Source: CACIAM-69d sp001698445
GTDB taxonomy: Bacteria > Cyanobacteriota > Cyanobacteriia > CACIAM-69d
Reading direction: 5' to 3'
Length of the DNA: 64,000 nucleotides
Assembly (NCBI RefSeq): GCF_043235035.1
Contig: NZ_JAZAQF010000034.1
Coordinates: forward strand, 11,193-75,192
How positions within the stretch are numbered: position 1 is the stretch's first letter; each line of letters opens with the position of its first letter. This document shows positions 16,009 through 24,103 of the stretch, one piece after another. Both the position numbers and the translations under genes were made by a program. The notes under the pieces were generated by a model, which made no database searches, was not told the DNA's origin, and was given only the letters and a program-made list of their open reading frames with translations.

Positions 16009-17154
16009 TCAAGAGCGCTGTTTCAAGTAGGTTTCAATGGCTTGCCGAATATCCTGAGAAAACTGCTCCGTTGAAAATAGTTGAGCCTGTTTTTCAAGGG
16101 CCGATCGCATTCGACTTTGCAACTCCGAAGAGGACAACAGAGCCACAATTCTAGCCACCGCTTCCTCGTCATTGGCGAACATCAATTCTTTGTTCTGTTC
16201 TCCAACAATTTCCACCTGGCCACCTCCCCGATCGCGCACAAAGGGAATGGTTCCCACTTTCACCATTTCTGCGATCGAGATGCCAAAGGGTTCCTTTTTC
16301 CAGTGGAGTCCATAGCGGCAACGGGACAGCACATTCACATAATCGGCATAGCTCAAATTTTCGTAAAGGGTCACCCAATCGGCATTTTCATCAATTTTTT
16401 GTTGTAAAAACTGCCGATATTTCTGACCATAAACCCCGCCACCGCCACCCGTGAAATAGAGCTTGATCGGAAACCCCTGATCGCGCACCCGCTTCAAAAT
16501 TTCCAGCACCCGATGCGGTTCCTTGGCTTTGGTCAAGCGCCCACTACAGATAAAAGCTTCCTCGCGATCGGGCCAAGCCACCGTCGGCGCATCCACGGCC
16601 ACGGGCGGATAAACCACCACCGGTTGGCCACCGTAACGCTCCTGGGCCACCGTGGCCACCATCCGCGAATTAGCGATCGACCAATTGCGCCGCATTCTGG
16701 CTTCCGAAAACTGCGAAACCCAATAGAAATTTCGGTTTTCTAGGACACCCACCCAATGGACATATTGCACCCCATCGCACCCCAAATCAATCGCGTTATA
16801 GCCAGAAACTGCCAAGTTATATTGCCGACTAAATTTCTTGAAAAATCGGATGCAAAAGTGGCAAAAAAACTTGCGAAAAAACTGACTATTGGCGATTAGA
16901 AATTCTACCAAATTCTTGAAGGGAGCCGGGATGCAGTAGCGCACTTTTACCCGATCGGAAAGTTGGGTTCCATAGAGCTGGTTTAACCGATTGAGGTCGA
17001 TCGGGGTCAGTGTAAATAACGTCAGGTCATAGTCTGCCTGCAACGCATTCAACATCCACAGGGTCACGGCTTCCGCTCCCCCACCCGCAAAAAACGGATA
17101 AAAAACCGCGATCGTCGTTGGGGTTTGGGGACGGGGGTGTTGTTCTGAGGTCAC
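16009..17154 (-). CDS. Glycosyltransferase family 4 (GT-B fold)
   Basis: 381 residues from GTG 17154. The N-terminal half begins IAVFYPFFAGGGAEAVTLWML, the acceptor-side motif of GT4 enzymes with a Gly-Gly-Ala-Glu turn. The C-terminal half has FICSGRLTKAKEP, then a Gly-rich run, and ends with LHWKKEPFGISIAEMVKVG (near 290), the EPFG-x7-E nucleotide-sugar binding motif. The length and motifs resemble Alg11/mannosyltransferase-like enzymes. It probably builds an exported glycan or glycolipid. A basic, aromatic patch (about 85-110, FRKFFCHFCIRFFKKF) may associate with membrane. Acceptor and donor cannot be read from sequence. Confidence 0.82.
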   Translation of the reverse strand: MTSEQHPRPQTPTTIAVFYPFFAGGGAEAVTLWMLNALQADYDLTLFTLTPIDLNRLNQLYGTQLSDRVKVRYCIPAPFKNLVEFLIANSQFFRKFFCHFCIRFFKKFSRQYNLAVSGYNAIDLGCDGVQYVHWVGVLENRNFYWVSQFSEARMRRNWSIANSRMVATVAQERYGGQPVVVYPPVAVDAPTVAWPDREEAFICSGRLTKAKEPHRVLEILKRVRDQGFPIKLYFTGGGGGVYGQKYRQFLQQKIDENADWVTLYENLSYADYVNVLSRCRYGLHWKKEPFGISIAEMVKVGTIPFVRDRGGGQVEIVGEQNKELMFANDEEAVARIVALLSSSELQSRMRSALEKQAQLFSTEQFSQDIRQAIETYLKQRS

Positions 17155-17405
17155 GATGAAAAACCAATGAGCGACGAGCGATCGACCCGGCCAACCATCG
17201 GGCCCAGGTCGGGAGCCAATCCACAGGGCGATCGGCTGGGGCCATTATCGCCTAGCCTAACTTCCCTCTCTTTGCCCGCCAAGGATTCAGCCAACCGGAC
17301 AATTCCCCCAAGAGCGCTTGCCCCGATCGCACCTTGAGCATCATCGGCGTGATCGGTCAACATTCCAACAGCAAGCAGGTTTCGGGTTGCATTTATCCGC
17401 TGGAA

Positions 17406-17954
17406 TTACAAATCCAAAAGACCAGGGGGGGGCACAATTTCCAGACGCTTGGTTGTTAGATCAACGATCGGGACAATTTCATCCACAAAGGGAATCAAAA
17501 TCACCTGTTCCGAGTCCGTGAGCTGCACTTGCAACAGATCCTGAGCAGCGGTCGCCAGGCCCACCACTTGCCCGATCGGGGCCTGTTGCACCTGATCAAA
17601 CACCTCCATCCCCATCAAGTCCATCAGGTGATATTCCCCCGCTTCCAAGGGAGGGCGGCTGTGGGCCGAAACCAGCAACTTGGCTCCCCGGAGGTTTTCA
17701 GCACTGGTGCGATCGACCACTTCCGCAAACCGCACCACATACAGGTTTTGCTTATTCAGATATCGACCGCTCAGCAGGCGCACCGGTTGGGGTTCGTCCC
17801 GCCCCAGCTTGGCCCCCGGCGGCAACAACCAGCGTTGGCCCGGCTCCATAAATCGTTCTGGAAAATCGGAGTCGGGATAGACCCGAAGTTCCCCCCGCAG
17901 ACCTTGGGGGGCAACTATTTTACCCACTTCGAGCCAATCATCAGGGGTGCTCAT
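17406..17954 (-). CDS. rimM: Ribosome maturation factor RimM
   Basis: 182 residues. The N-terminal RimM domain starts WLEVGKIVAPQGLRGELRVYP, the family signature. A PRC-barrel follows from about residue 100 (EYHLMDLMGMEVFD, VILIPFVDEIVPIVDLTTKR). RimM binds ribosomal protein S19 and helps 30S head maturation. Its ATG overlaps the stop of metF by 4 nt (ATGA at 17951-17954 on the minus strand), implying translational coupling. Confidence 0.93.
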   Translation of the reverse strand: MSTPDDWLEVGKIVAPQGLRGELRVYPDSDFPERFMEPGQRWLLPPGAKLGRDEPQPVRLLSGRYLNKQNLYVVRFAEVVDRTSAENLRGAKLLVSAHSRPPLEAGEYHLMDLMGMEVFDQVQQAPIGQVVGLATAAQDLLQVQLTDSEQVILIPFVDEIVPIVDLTTKRLEIVPPPGLLDL

Positions 17955-18994
17955 GGATGCAAAGAGGAGGTAGAGGTCAAGGAAGGGGATGAACTATGAC
18001 TGGTGGTTTGGCCGTCTGAGTGGCCGTCTGAGTGGCTGTTGGGATGACTATGGGCATGGCCATTGGACTGGCCATTACTGTCGATCGGCTGGGCGGGCGG
18101 GATCACGGGTTCCAAACCAGCCATCTGCAAAATTTCGGGGATTAAGTCCTCGCGGCGCACCGCCATCATATGGACTCCCTGACAAATTTGGCGGGCCATG
18201 GCCACCTGCTCAGCGGCGATCGCCATGCCCTCGCGTAAGGGGTCTTGGGCCCGAGCCAGGCGATCGATCAAATGCTGAGGAATTTCTACGCCGGGGACAT
18301 TGCGGTTGATAAATTCCGCGTTTTTCGCTGATTTCAGCAAAAAGACCCCCGCCAAAATTGGTTTTCCGCAACCGGCAGCCACCTGGGTCATGAACTGATC
18401 CAAGCGATCAAAGTCAGAAATCAATTGACTTTGAAAAAATTGGGCCCCAGCAGCTAACTTGCGCTGAAAACGCCGCTGCACCCCCGACCAACTCTTGCAT
18501 TGGGGATCCACCGCCGCTCCAACAAAGAGATCAGTGCCGCTATTTTCCAAGGGGCGATCGGTCGCATCTTGCCCTTGGTTGAGCCGCTTCACCGCTTCTA
18601 ACAGGCGCACCGCTTCCCAATCAAAGACACTGCGGGCTTCGGGAAAGTCACCGGCCTTCACCGGGTCACCCGTGAGGGCTAATACGTTCTGAATCCCCAG
18701 GGCATGGGCCCCCATCAAATCCGCTTGGAGGGCAATTCGGTTTCGATCGCGACAGGCCACCTGCCACACGGGTTCAATGCCCCGTTGCAACAGCAAGCTC
18801 GCGGCCGCCAACGAAGACATCCGCAACACGGCCCGGCTACCGTCGGTAATGTTCACCGCATGAACCCAAGGCTGCAACTGCTCGGCCATGGCCAACATAT
18901 GGCTAGCATCACTACCCTTCGGTGGCATGACCTCGGCAGTCACCAGAAAAGTGCCAGCGCTGGCAGCAGTACGAAAACGCGATAACACGGGCAT
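17951..18994 (-). CDS. metF: Methylenetetrahydrofolate reductase family protein
   Basis: 347 residues. The TIM-barrel starts FLVTAEVMPPKG (Glu in AEVMPP is the flavin-side catalytic acid). It continues with VNITDG and ALGIQNVLALTGDPVKAGDFP (about 105-125), the FAD/folate binding segment of MetF. The protein reduces methylene-THF to methyl-THF for methionine synthesis. The C-terminus beyond residue about 310 is a Ser/His/Thr-rich tail (HAHSHPNSHSDGHSDG) that is not part of the fold and could bind metal. First gene of a two-gene unit with rimM. Confidence 0.85.
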   Translation of the reverse strand: MPVLSRFRTAASAGTFLVTAEVMPPKGSDASHMLAMAEQLQPWVHAVNITDGSRAVLRMSSLAAASLLLQRGIEPVWQVACRDRNRIALQADLMGAHALGIQNVLALTGDPVKAGDFPEARSVFDWEAVRLLEAVKRLNQGQDATDRPLENSGTDLFVGAAVDPQCKSWSGVQRRFQRKLAAGAQFFQSQLISDFDRLDQFMTQVAAGCGKPILAGVFLLKSAKNAEFINRNVPGVEIPQHLIDRLARAQDPLREGMAIAAEQVAMARQICQGVHMMAVRREDLIPEILQMAGLEPVIPPAQPIDSNGQSNGHAHSHPNSHSDGHSDGQTTSHSSSPSLTSTSSLHP

Positions 18995-19242
18995 TGACTA
19001 ACGGCGCAAGAGACAGGGATTGCGCAGGCATAGATCGACATTCTACCCGGAAGTTTTCCCCCCAAAATCTTCCCTTTGGCGAGGGATTGTGCAGGCTAGT
19101 CTAATTTTCTGGCCCGATCGCCCGCTGTTCCCCCACCTTGGGCGATCGGCCTTGTGTTGGGGCCGGCCCCTTGGCACAATGAAGCCCGTGGATTGCCCAC
19201 AGATTCCGGCCATTGCCCCCGCTGCGGAAGCCAGCCTCCTCC

Positions 19243-19911
19243 TTGGGTATCGAACTCCGAAGCTACGTTTATCTCGATCGCCTGCAACCCCAACATGCGG
19301 CCTACATTGGCACAGTGGCGATCGGCTTCTTGCCGCTCCCCGGGGACAGTTCCCTCTGGATTGAAGTATCGCCCGGGATTGAAATCAACCGCATCACCGA
19401 TGTGGCCCTCAAGGCTACCTCCGTGCGGCCCGGCGTGCAGTTTGTGGAACGGTTATATGGCCTGTTAGAAATTCACTCCAGCCGCCAAGGGGAAACCCTG
19501 ACAGCGGGCCGGGCTATTTTGCAGGCCCTGGGGGTGCGGGAAAGCGATCGCCTCAAGCCTCGCATCATCTCCAGCCAAATTATCCGCAATATTGATCCAC
19601 ACCAGGCGCAATTAATTAACCGCACCAGCCGAGGCAACATGCTGCTGGCGGGTCAAACCCTCTACGTTTTTGAGGTGGAACCGGCAGCCTACGCGGCCCT
19701 GGCCGCCAACGAGGCGGAAAAGGCCGCGTTGATCAATATTCTGCACATCACAGCGGTGGGCAGCTTTGGGCGAATGTACCTCGGTGGCGAAGAGCGAGAT
19801 ATTTTGGCGGCGGTGGCGGCGGTCGAGGATGCGATCACCCATGTTTCTGGACGAGATCGGGATGATGGCAACGATGGCCGCACCCCGATGCTCCTGACGC
19901 GAAAGGAGTAG
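19243..19911 (+). CDS. ccmP: Carboxysome shell protein CcmP (tandem BMC domain)
   Basis: 222 residues from TTG 19243, reading MGIELRSYVYLDRLQPQHAA as in CcmP homologues; an upstream in-frame TTG at 19213 is less likely. Two bacterial-microcompartment domains lie in tandem (about 5-100 and 105-205), the second with LLAGQTLYVFEVEPAAYAAL and INILHITAVGSFGRMYLGG. CcmP forms stacked pseudohexamers with a large gated pore, thought to pass bigger metabolites such as RuBP and 3-PGA across the beta-carboxysome shell. It is not next to the ccmKLMNO cluster here, as is usual for ccmP. A short Asp/Arg-rich tail follows the second domain. Confidence 0.88.
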   Translation: MGIELRSYVYLDRLQPQHAAYIGTVAIGFLPLPGDSSLWIEVSPGIEINRITDVALKATSVRPGVQFVERLYGLLEIHSSRQGETLTAGRAILQALGVRESDRLKPRIISSQIIRNIDPHQAQLINRTSRGNMLLAGQTLYVFEVEPAAYAALAANEAEKAALINILHITAVGSFGRMYLGGEERDILAAVAAVEDAITHVSGRDRDDGNDGRTPMLLTRKE

Positions 19912-19920
19912 CAATCGATC

Positions 19921-20685
19921 GTGGCAGACGCAGCGGATCTCATGTATTTGGCCCGATCACCCCGACAGTGGGCCGATTGGCGAGCGCAACAGGGCGATCG
20001 GCCCGCCGACTTGCGCGGCGCAGATCTGAGCGGTTGGCGTTTGCCCCGGTGGGACTTGGCCGGGGCCCAACTCCAGCAAGCAATTCTCGATCGCGCTGAC
20101 TTGCAAGGGGCCAACGGTTCCCATCTGCAAGGCCTCGGTTTACGGGCGATCGGACTACAAGGCTTTGGAATTCAGTTGCGCCACAGCCAAGCCATTGCGG
20201 CCAACTTCCGCCAAGCCGACCTGCGCCACGCAGACTTGCGCGATGTGAGTTGGGCCGGCGTGAACCTGGCCGAAGCTGACCTGCGGGGAGCCAACCTCAG
20301 TCGCGGACAACTGGCGCGATCAACCTGGACATTCACCCGCGCCCAAGGCGCGATTTTGCAAGGGGCCCTGCTCGATCGTGCCTTGGTCTTGGGGGCCGAA
20401 TTTGGGCAACTGCAAGGCCACGGTCTCCAGGCCCGAAAATTACGGGGCGATCGCTCCCACTGGGCCGCCGCTCAACTAGCCGAAGCCGACCTGTCCGGAG
20501 CCAGCCTCATTGGCGCAGACTTTACCTGGGCGAATCTCAGCGATGCCAACCTGCAAGGGGCCGACTTACGAGGGGCCAATTTGCACGGGGCGAACCTCTG
20601 TCGCGCTAACCTACGAGGAGCCTTGCTGACCGATGCCGATTGGAGCCTCAGCATCACCCTAGACACCCTTTGGCCAGAACCCTAG
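19921..20685 (+). CDS. Pentapeptide repeat protein
   Basis: 254 residues from GTG 19921. Repeats of the A(D/N)LXX type run through most of the protein (ADLRGADLSG, then NLAEADLRGANLS, and a clean block ADLRGANLHGANLCRANLRGA near the end). They form a right-handed quadrilateral beta-helix. The central part (about 60-185) has degenerate repeats. There is no signal peptide or kinase domain. Nine nt separate it from ccmP, so cotranscription is likely. The function of most cyanobacterial pentapeptide proteins is unknown. Confidence 0.88.
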   Translation: MADAADLMYLARSPRQWADWRAQQGDRPADLRGADLSGWRLPRWDLAGAQLQQAILDRADLQGANGSHLQGLGLRAIGLQGFGIQLRHSQAIAANFRQADLRHADLRDVSWAGVNLAEADLRGANLSRGQLARSTWTFTRAQGAILQGALLDRALVLGAEFGQLQGHGLQARKLRGDRSHWAAAQLAEADLSGASLIGADFTWANLSDANLQGADLRGANLHGANLCRANLRGALLTDADWSLSITLDTLWPEP

Positions 20686-20954
20686 CCTGATCTTGCTCCC
20701 ACAAAATCTCCGGCTTCTCGGGTCAATTTACTCCAGAGCAAGCATTCTGAGAGCCTCAATCATCGCCTCAATCACCTTGCGTCCCTAATGATCCAATTCA
20801 AGGAAAGGGACTAATCACAGCTCCCAACAAAACATCAATTTAGGATTCGTTCCTTTACGGATAGCAACATTTTCCTTTTTACATTGGCATTCACAGAAAG
20901 GATTTCTATAAATGGATGAATGGTTGAAGGGATGTTAAACCGTTCATTATTTTT

Positions 20955-22553
20955 ATGACCACTTTCTCTCTCAGTGACTCTGTTCTCGCACCCGCCTCTC
21001 TCCCCACCGCTTCTGAATCTTCCCGTTGCAGTTGTCGGGCCTGTCGATCGGCCCGGGGTGGCAGCACCAACGGCAGCTCAGCCCCCACCCGCCCCCTAGC
21101 GGCCGGCAGCGGTTCGCCTGTGGTGGATACGATCATTGCCACCACTGACTCAGGCGCTCCTGACAAATGGCCCGTGGGCCCCGGCGGCACCATCACCTAC
21201 AGCTTCATTTCCCCTGCCACCGCTAGCACCTACAACGCCGATCCGGATGAAACCAACATTCAGGAGGTTGAAGAGTCCGTCAAAAACAACGTGCGGGCCA
21301 TCTTTCGCCACTACAGCGAAATTATGCCGCTGAATTTTGTGGAAGTGGCGGACTCCGCAGACAGCAAGGTACGGATCGTTTACTCCCAGGGACCAGGGCC
21401 AGAGGGCAATGCTTACGCCTACTATCCCAGCAATTCCGAGCGGGGCGGCGCAGTTCACCTCCAGCCCGCAAACAACAGCGACCCGAGCACGGCCTTTACC
21501 TCCGGCCCCGGCAGCTATGGCTATTCGACGCTGATCCACGAAATTGGTCACGCCTTGGGTCTGAAGCACCCCGGAAACTACAACGCCACCGCCAACCAGG
21601 ATCCTGGCCAACCCGCAGAAAACGCAGGTGAAGAACCGTTTCTTGATTCGGCTCGCGACAATATCGTGAACACGGTCATGAGCTACAACGGCGATGCTCA
21701 GCAGGACAAGGGATTTGCGGATCCTTCAACGCTGATGGCGTTGGATATTGCCGCTTTGCAGTTCTTGTATGGCACCAATCGCGGTTCACGGGCAGAAAAC
21801 ACCACCTATCGCCTAGATTCCAGTAATCTCCGCACGGTGCAAGCGATTTGGGATGGTGGGGGCAATGACACGGTGGACGCATCGGCCCTCCCGGCAGGCG
21901 ATTATCTGTTTGATCTGATCGATAACGGCCGCTTGACGGAGCGTTCTGCCTTGGGCGCACGCATTTACAAGGGCAAAAACGAACCGACCGGCCCCGACTA
22001 CCAAGACATGGGCTACGGCTGGGTCGTTGGGATTGGGGCCAATTTAGAAAACGTGGTTGGCACGGCTGGTACTGATGAAATTTTGGGCAATGCCTTGCCG
22101 AATGTTTTGCAGGGGGGCGAGGGCAATGACCAAATTTCCGGACGGATTGGCCCAGATACCCTTGATGGTGGGGCGGGTAATGACCTGCTGCGGGGTGGTT
22201 TTGGGTTTGATGTGTTGATGGGTGGCCCTGGTGATGACATCCTTTCGGGCGATCGGGGACGGGATCAACTGACCGGGGGCGATGGAGCCGATATCTTTGT
22301 GTTGCGGACGAGCACTCCTGCACCCACGCCGGAAGTGACGGATATTTTGACGGACTTCACCCCAGGGGTCGATCGCATCGGCTTGACGGATGGATTCTCT
22401 CCCTCGGCCGTGGCCTATGCGCCCTTTACGCTCAACGGTCAGGCTGGAACCATGATGAGTATTGCGGGCAGCAGCAACGCTTTCTTGGCCTTTGTGCCCG
22501 GCGTGGGGGCTGATGCGATCGGGGCGGCCCTGATTGCCTCGCCAGTTCCCTAA
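20955..22553 (+). CDS. Serralysin-like RTX metalloprotease (M10)
   Basis: 532 residues. The zinc site HEIGHALGLKH is at residues 195-205 (HExxHxxGxxH) and the Met-turn VMSYNG near 241, both typical of serralysins. Glycine-rich Ca2+-binding nonapeptides (GGEGNDQISG, GGAGNDLLRG, GGPGDDILSG) run from about 386 to 445, and the serralysin C-terminal domain follows. Such proteins leave by type I secretion using a C-terminal signal, with no N-terminal signal peptide, as here. Residues 25-36 contain a Cys cluster (CSCRACR), unusual in RTX proteases. No type I exporter or inhibitor gene is next to it. Confidence 0.9.
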   Translation: MTTFSLSDSVLAPASLPTASESSRCSCRACRSARGGSTNGSSAPTRPLAAGSGSPVVDTIIATTDSGAPDKWPVGPGGTITYSFISPATASTYNADPDETNIQEVEESVKNNVRAIFRHYSEIMPLNFVEVADSADSKVRIVYSQGPGPEGNAYAYYPSNSERGGAVHLQPANNSDPSTAFTSGPGSYGYSTLIHEIGHALGLKHPGNYNATANQDPGQPAENAGEEPFLDSARDNIVNTVMSYNGDAQQDKGFADPSTLMALDIAALQFLYGTNRGSRAENTTYRLDSSNLRTVQAIWDGGGNDTVDASALPAGDYLFDLIDNGRLTERSALGARIYKGKNEPTGPDYQDMGYGWVVGIGANLENVVGTAGTDEILGNALPNVLQGGEGNDQISGRIGPDTLDGGAGNDLLRGGFGFDVLMGGPGDDILSGDRGRDQLTGGDGADIFVLRTSTPAPTPEVTDILTDFTPGVDRIGLTDGFSPSAVAYAPFTLNGQAGTMMSIAGSSNAFLAFVPGVGADAIGAALIASPVP

Positions 22554-22799
22554 GCGCGATCGATCGGGATCATTGGTTCAGGTTTGCAGATGCCTGAGCC
22601 GATCGCGGGCCGATCGAGCACGAGAGCTGCCCGCTTTGAAATTTTGCCCGGAATTTAACCCCTAATGTCGGGTCGGATTCGATCGGCTGAAAGGGTTATT
22701 TTTCGGGCATAGGGCAGCCGAAATAACAAGACCACAATTTCCAATTAAGGATTGCAAACAACTGGCATCCGTCTTTGGGCGATCGTCGTCTGCTATGTT

Positions 22800-22855
22800 A
22801 AATGCGACAATTCAGCGACGCGTCCCAAGCCTGAGCGGTGCGGGACGTTTTTTTT
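22800..22855 (+). ncRNA. Possible short RNA ending in a strong terminator
   Basis: CGTCCC (22821-22826) pairs with GGGACG (22842-22847) and is followed by eight T. No gene with a stop nearby would use it except the protease gene 270 bp upstream. A TATGTT hexamer at 22794-22799 could be the -10 of a transcript of about 50 nt. I do not recognise the Yfr1 core sequence in it. It may simply be the protease terminator. Confidence 0.3.
22821..22855 (+). terminator. Intrinsic terminator (stem plus T8)
   Basis: A six-bp GC-rich stem with a 15-nt loop is followed by TTTTTTTT at 22848-22855. Confidence 0.7.
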
Positions 22856-22926
22856 CAGGCCATTTTCCAAAGTGATTGATTATTCAGGGCGATTGAAATT
22901 TGGCCTTCGGGAAAACCCAAAATAAT

Positions 22927-22952
22927 GCCGACCCAAACTATCTTGGGTCGGC
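22927..22952 (-). terminator. Hairpin downstream of sodB
   Basis: GCCGACCCAA (22927-22936) pairs with TTGGGTCGGC (22943-22952), a 10-bp stem with a 6-nt loop. Read on the minus strand it is followed by ATTATTTTGGG, about 140 bp after the sodB stop. It probably terminates sodB. Confidence 0.6.
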
Positions 22953-23089
22953 CAGGGATAATTTAGACCATTCAGCAGATCAACCTTTAGCCAAACCTGT
23001 AACCAAACAGGCAAAGGAGAAAGGTGTTTAACCCATTGGGGGCTGAATCATCGGAAAGATTCAAGAACCCCAAGGTTCGGAGGCCGCAA

Positions 23090-23692
23090 CTAGGCAGCTT
23101 TGGCGAAGTTTTCAGCCACAAAATCCCAGTTGATCAGCTTGGTTACGAAATCGCTGATGTAGTCGGGACGGCGATTTTGGTAATCCAAGTAGTAGGCATG
23201 TTCCCAAACATCCATGGTCAGGAGGGGAATTTGGCCGGCGGTCATGGGGTTTTCGGCGTTGCCGGTTTTGGTCACCTTGAGCGTGCCGTTATCGAGCACC
23301 AACCAAGCCCAACCGCTACCGAATTGGGTAGCCCCAGCGGCTTTGAATTGGGTCACGAATTCATCAAAGCTGCCGAAGTCAGCCACAATTTTGTCCAGCA
23401 GTGCGCCGGCCGGTTGGCCGCCACCGTTGGGCTTAATGCAGTTCCAGTAGAAGCTGTGGTTCCAGGCTTGAGCAGCGTTGTTGAAGATGCCAGCTTTGGA
23501 TGCATCACCAGCAATGGCTTTGATTACGTCTTCGATCGGCTGTGCGTCCAGCTCAGTCCCTTCAACGGCCTTGTTGTAGTTGGTGACGTAGGCGGCGTGG
23601 TGCTTGTCGTGGTGGAACTCCAGGGTGTTCTTGCTGATGTAGGGTTCCAGCGCCGTGTAATCGTAGGGCAGGGCAGGAAGTTGGTAAGCCAT
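23090..23692 (-). CDS. sodB: Superoxide dismutase [Fe]
   Basis: 200 residues. Metal ligands are His27, His79 (WNHSFYW), Asp161 and His165 (DVWEHAYY). The second-sphere Gln75 in NNAAQAWNH and the GATQFGSGWAWL segment mark the iron type rather than the Mn type. It lacks a signal peptide, so it is cytosolic and protects against superoxide made by photosynthetic electron transport. Single gene with its own terminator-like hairpin downstream. Confidence 0.93.
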   Translation of the reverse strand: MAYQLPALPYDYTALEPYISKNTLEFHHDKHHAAYVTNYNKAVEGTELDAQPIEDVIKAIAGDASKAGIFNNAAQAWNHSFYWNCIKPNGGGQPAGALLDKIVADFGSFDEFVTQFKAAGATQFGSGWAWLVLDNGTLKVTKTGNAENPMTAGQIPLLTMDVWEHAYYLDYQNRRPDYISDFVTKLINWDFVAENFAKAA

Positions 23693-24091
23693 GATTGCAG
23701 TGCTTTCTCTTGGTGCTTCTCTCGGTTCTTGGCGATTGCACGGTTGTTGGCGGCAGACTGGGGCGATCGCACGCCACCGGCCAGCCGATTAAAACAACTT
23801 CTGGCGAGCAAAACAGCCGCCCTCTAGGGTATCGCAAAATCTGTGCATCCCGTGCAGGGACAAGTTTGCTGGTTGGTCTTGGTCGATGGGTTAAAACCGT
23901 TCACCGGGCTGGGTCTTGGCTGGGCAAGTACCCAGCTCAAATCACCCAGCTCAAATCACCCAGCTCAAATGGTTCAGCCCAGTTGATCGGGTCTTCCCGG
24001 CTCTGATCTGCAATTTCTAGATCTGCAATTTCTAGATTTGCGATTTCTAGATTTGCGATTTCTAGATCTGCAATTTCTAGATTTGCGATCT
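23693..24091. other. Repeat-rich spacer upstream of sodB
   Basis: It contains the sodB promoter region and the two tandem arrays described separately. No gene was recognised. The minus frame through the arrays is a repeat artefact. Confidence 0.5.
23931..23970. repeat. Tandem repeat of a cccagctcaaat unit
   Basis: The sequence acccagctcaaatc recurs three times with a 14-bp period. It lies beside a separate 15-bp array at 24004-24103. Confidence 0.75.
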
Positions 24092-24103
24092 CTAGTCTGC
24101 GAT
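24004..24103. repeat. 15-bp tandem array overlapping a stop codon
   Basis: Nearly seven 15-bp units, read on the minus strand as atcgcaaatctagaa or attgcagatctagaa. The first unit is the last codons and stop of the carotenoid oxygenase gene (atcgcagactagag). In the shifted frame the array would encode LEIAN/LEIAD pentads. Confidence 0.85.

Larger units (their letters stand above)
22554..23089. other. Spacer between protease and sodB genes
   Basis: It holds the T8 terminator, a possible small RNA and the sodB-side hairpin. No protein-coding gene is evident. Confidence 0.5.

Noticed and set aside
22554..23089. Yfr1 RNA
   Set aside because: The conserved ACTCCTCACAC core is absent from the candidate transcript.
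23931..24103. CRISPR-like array
   Set aside because: The units are contiguous 14-15 bp repeats without unique spacers, and no cas gene is nearby.
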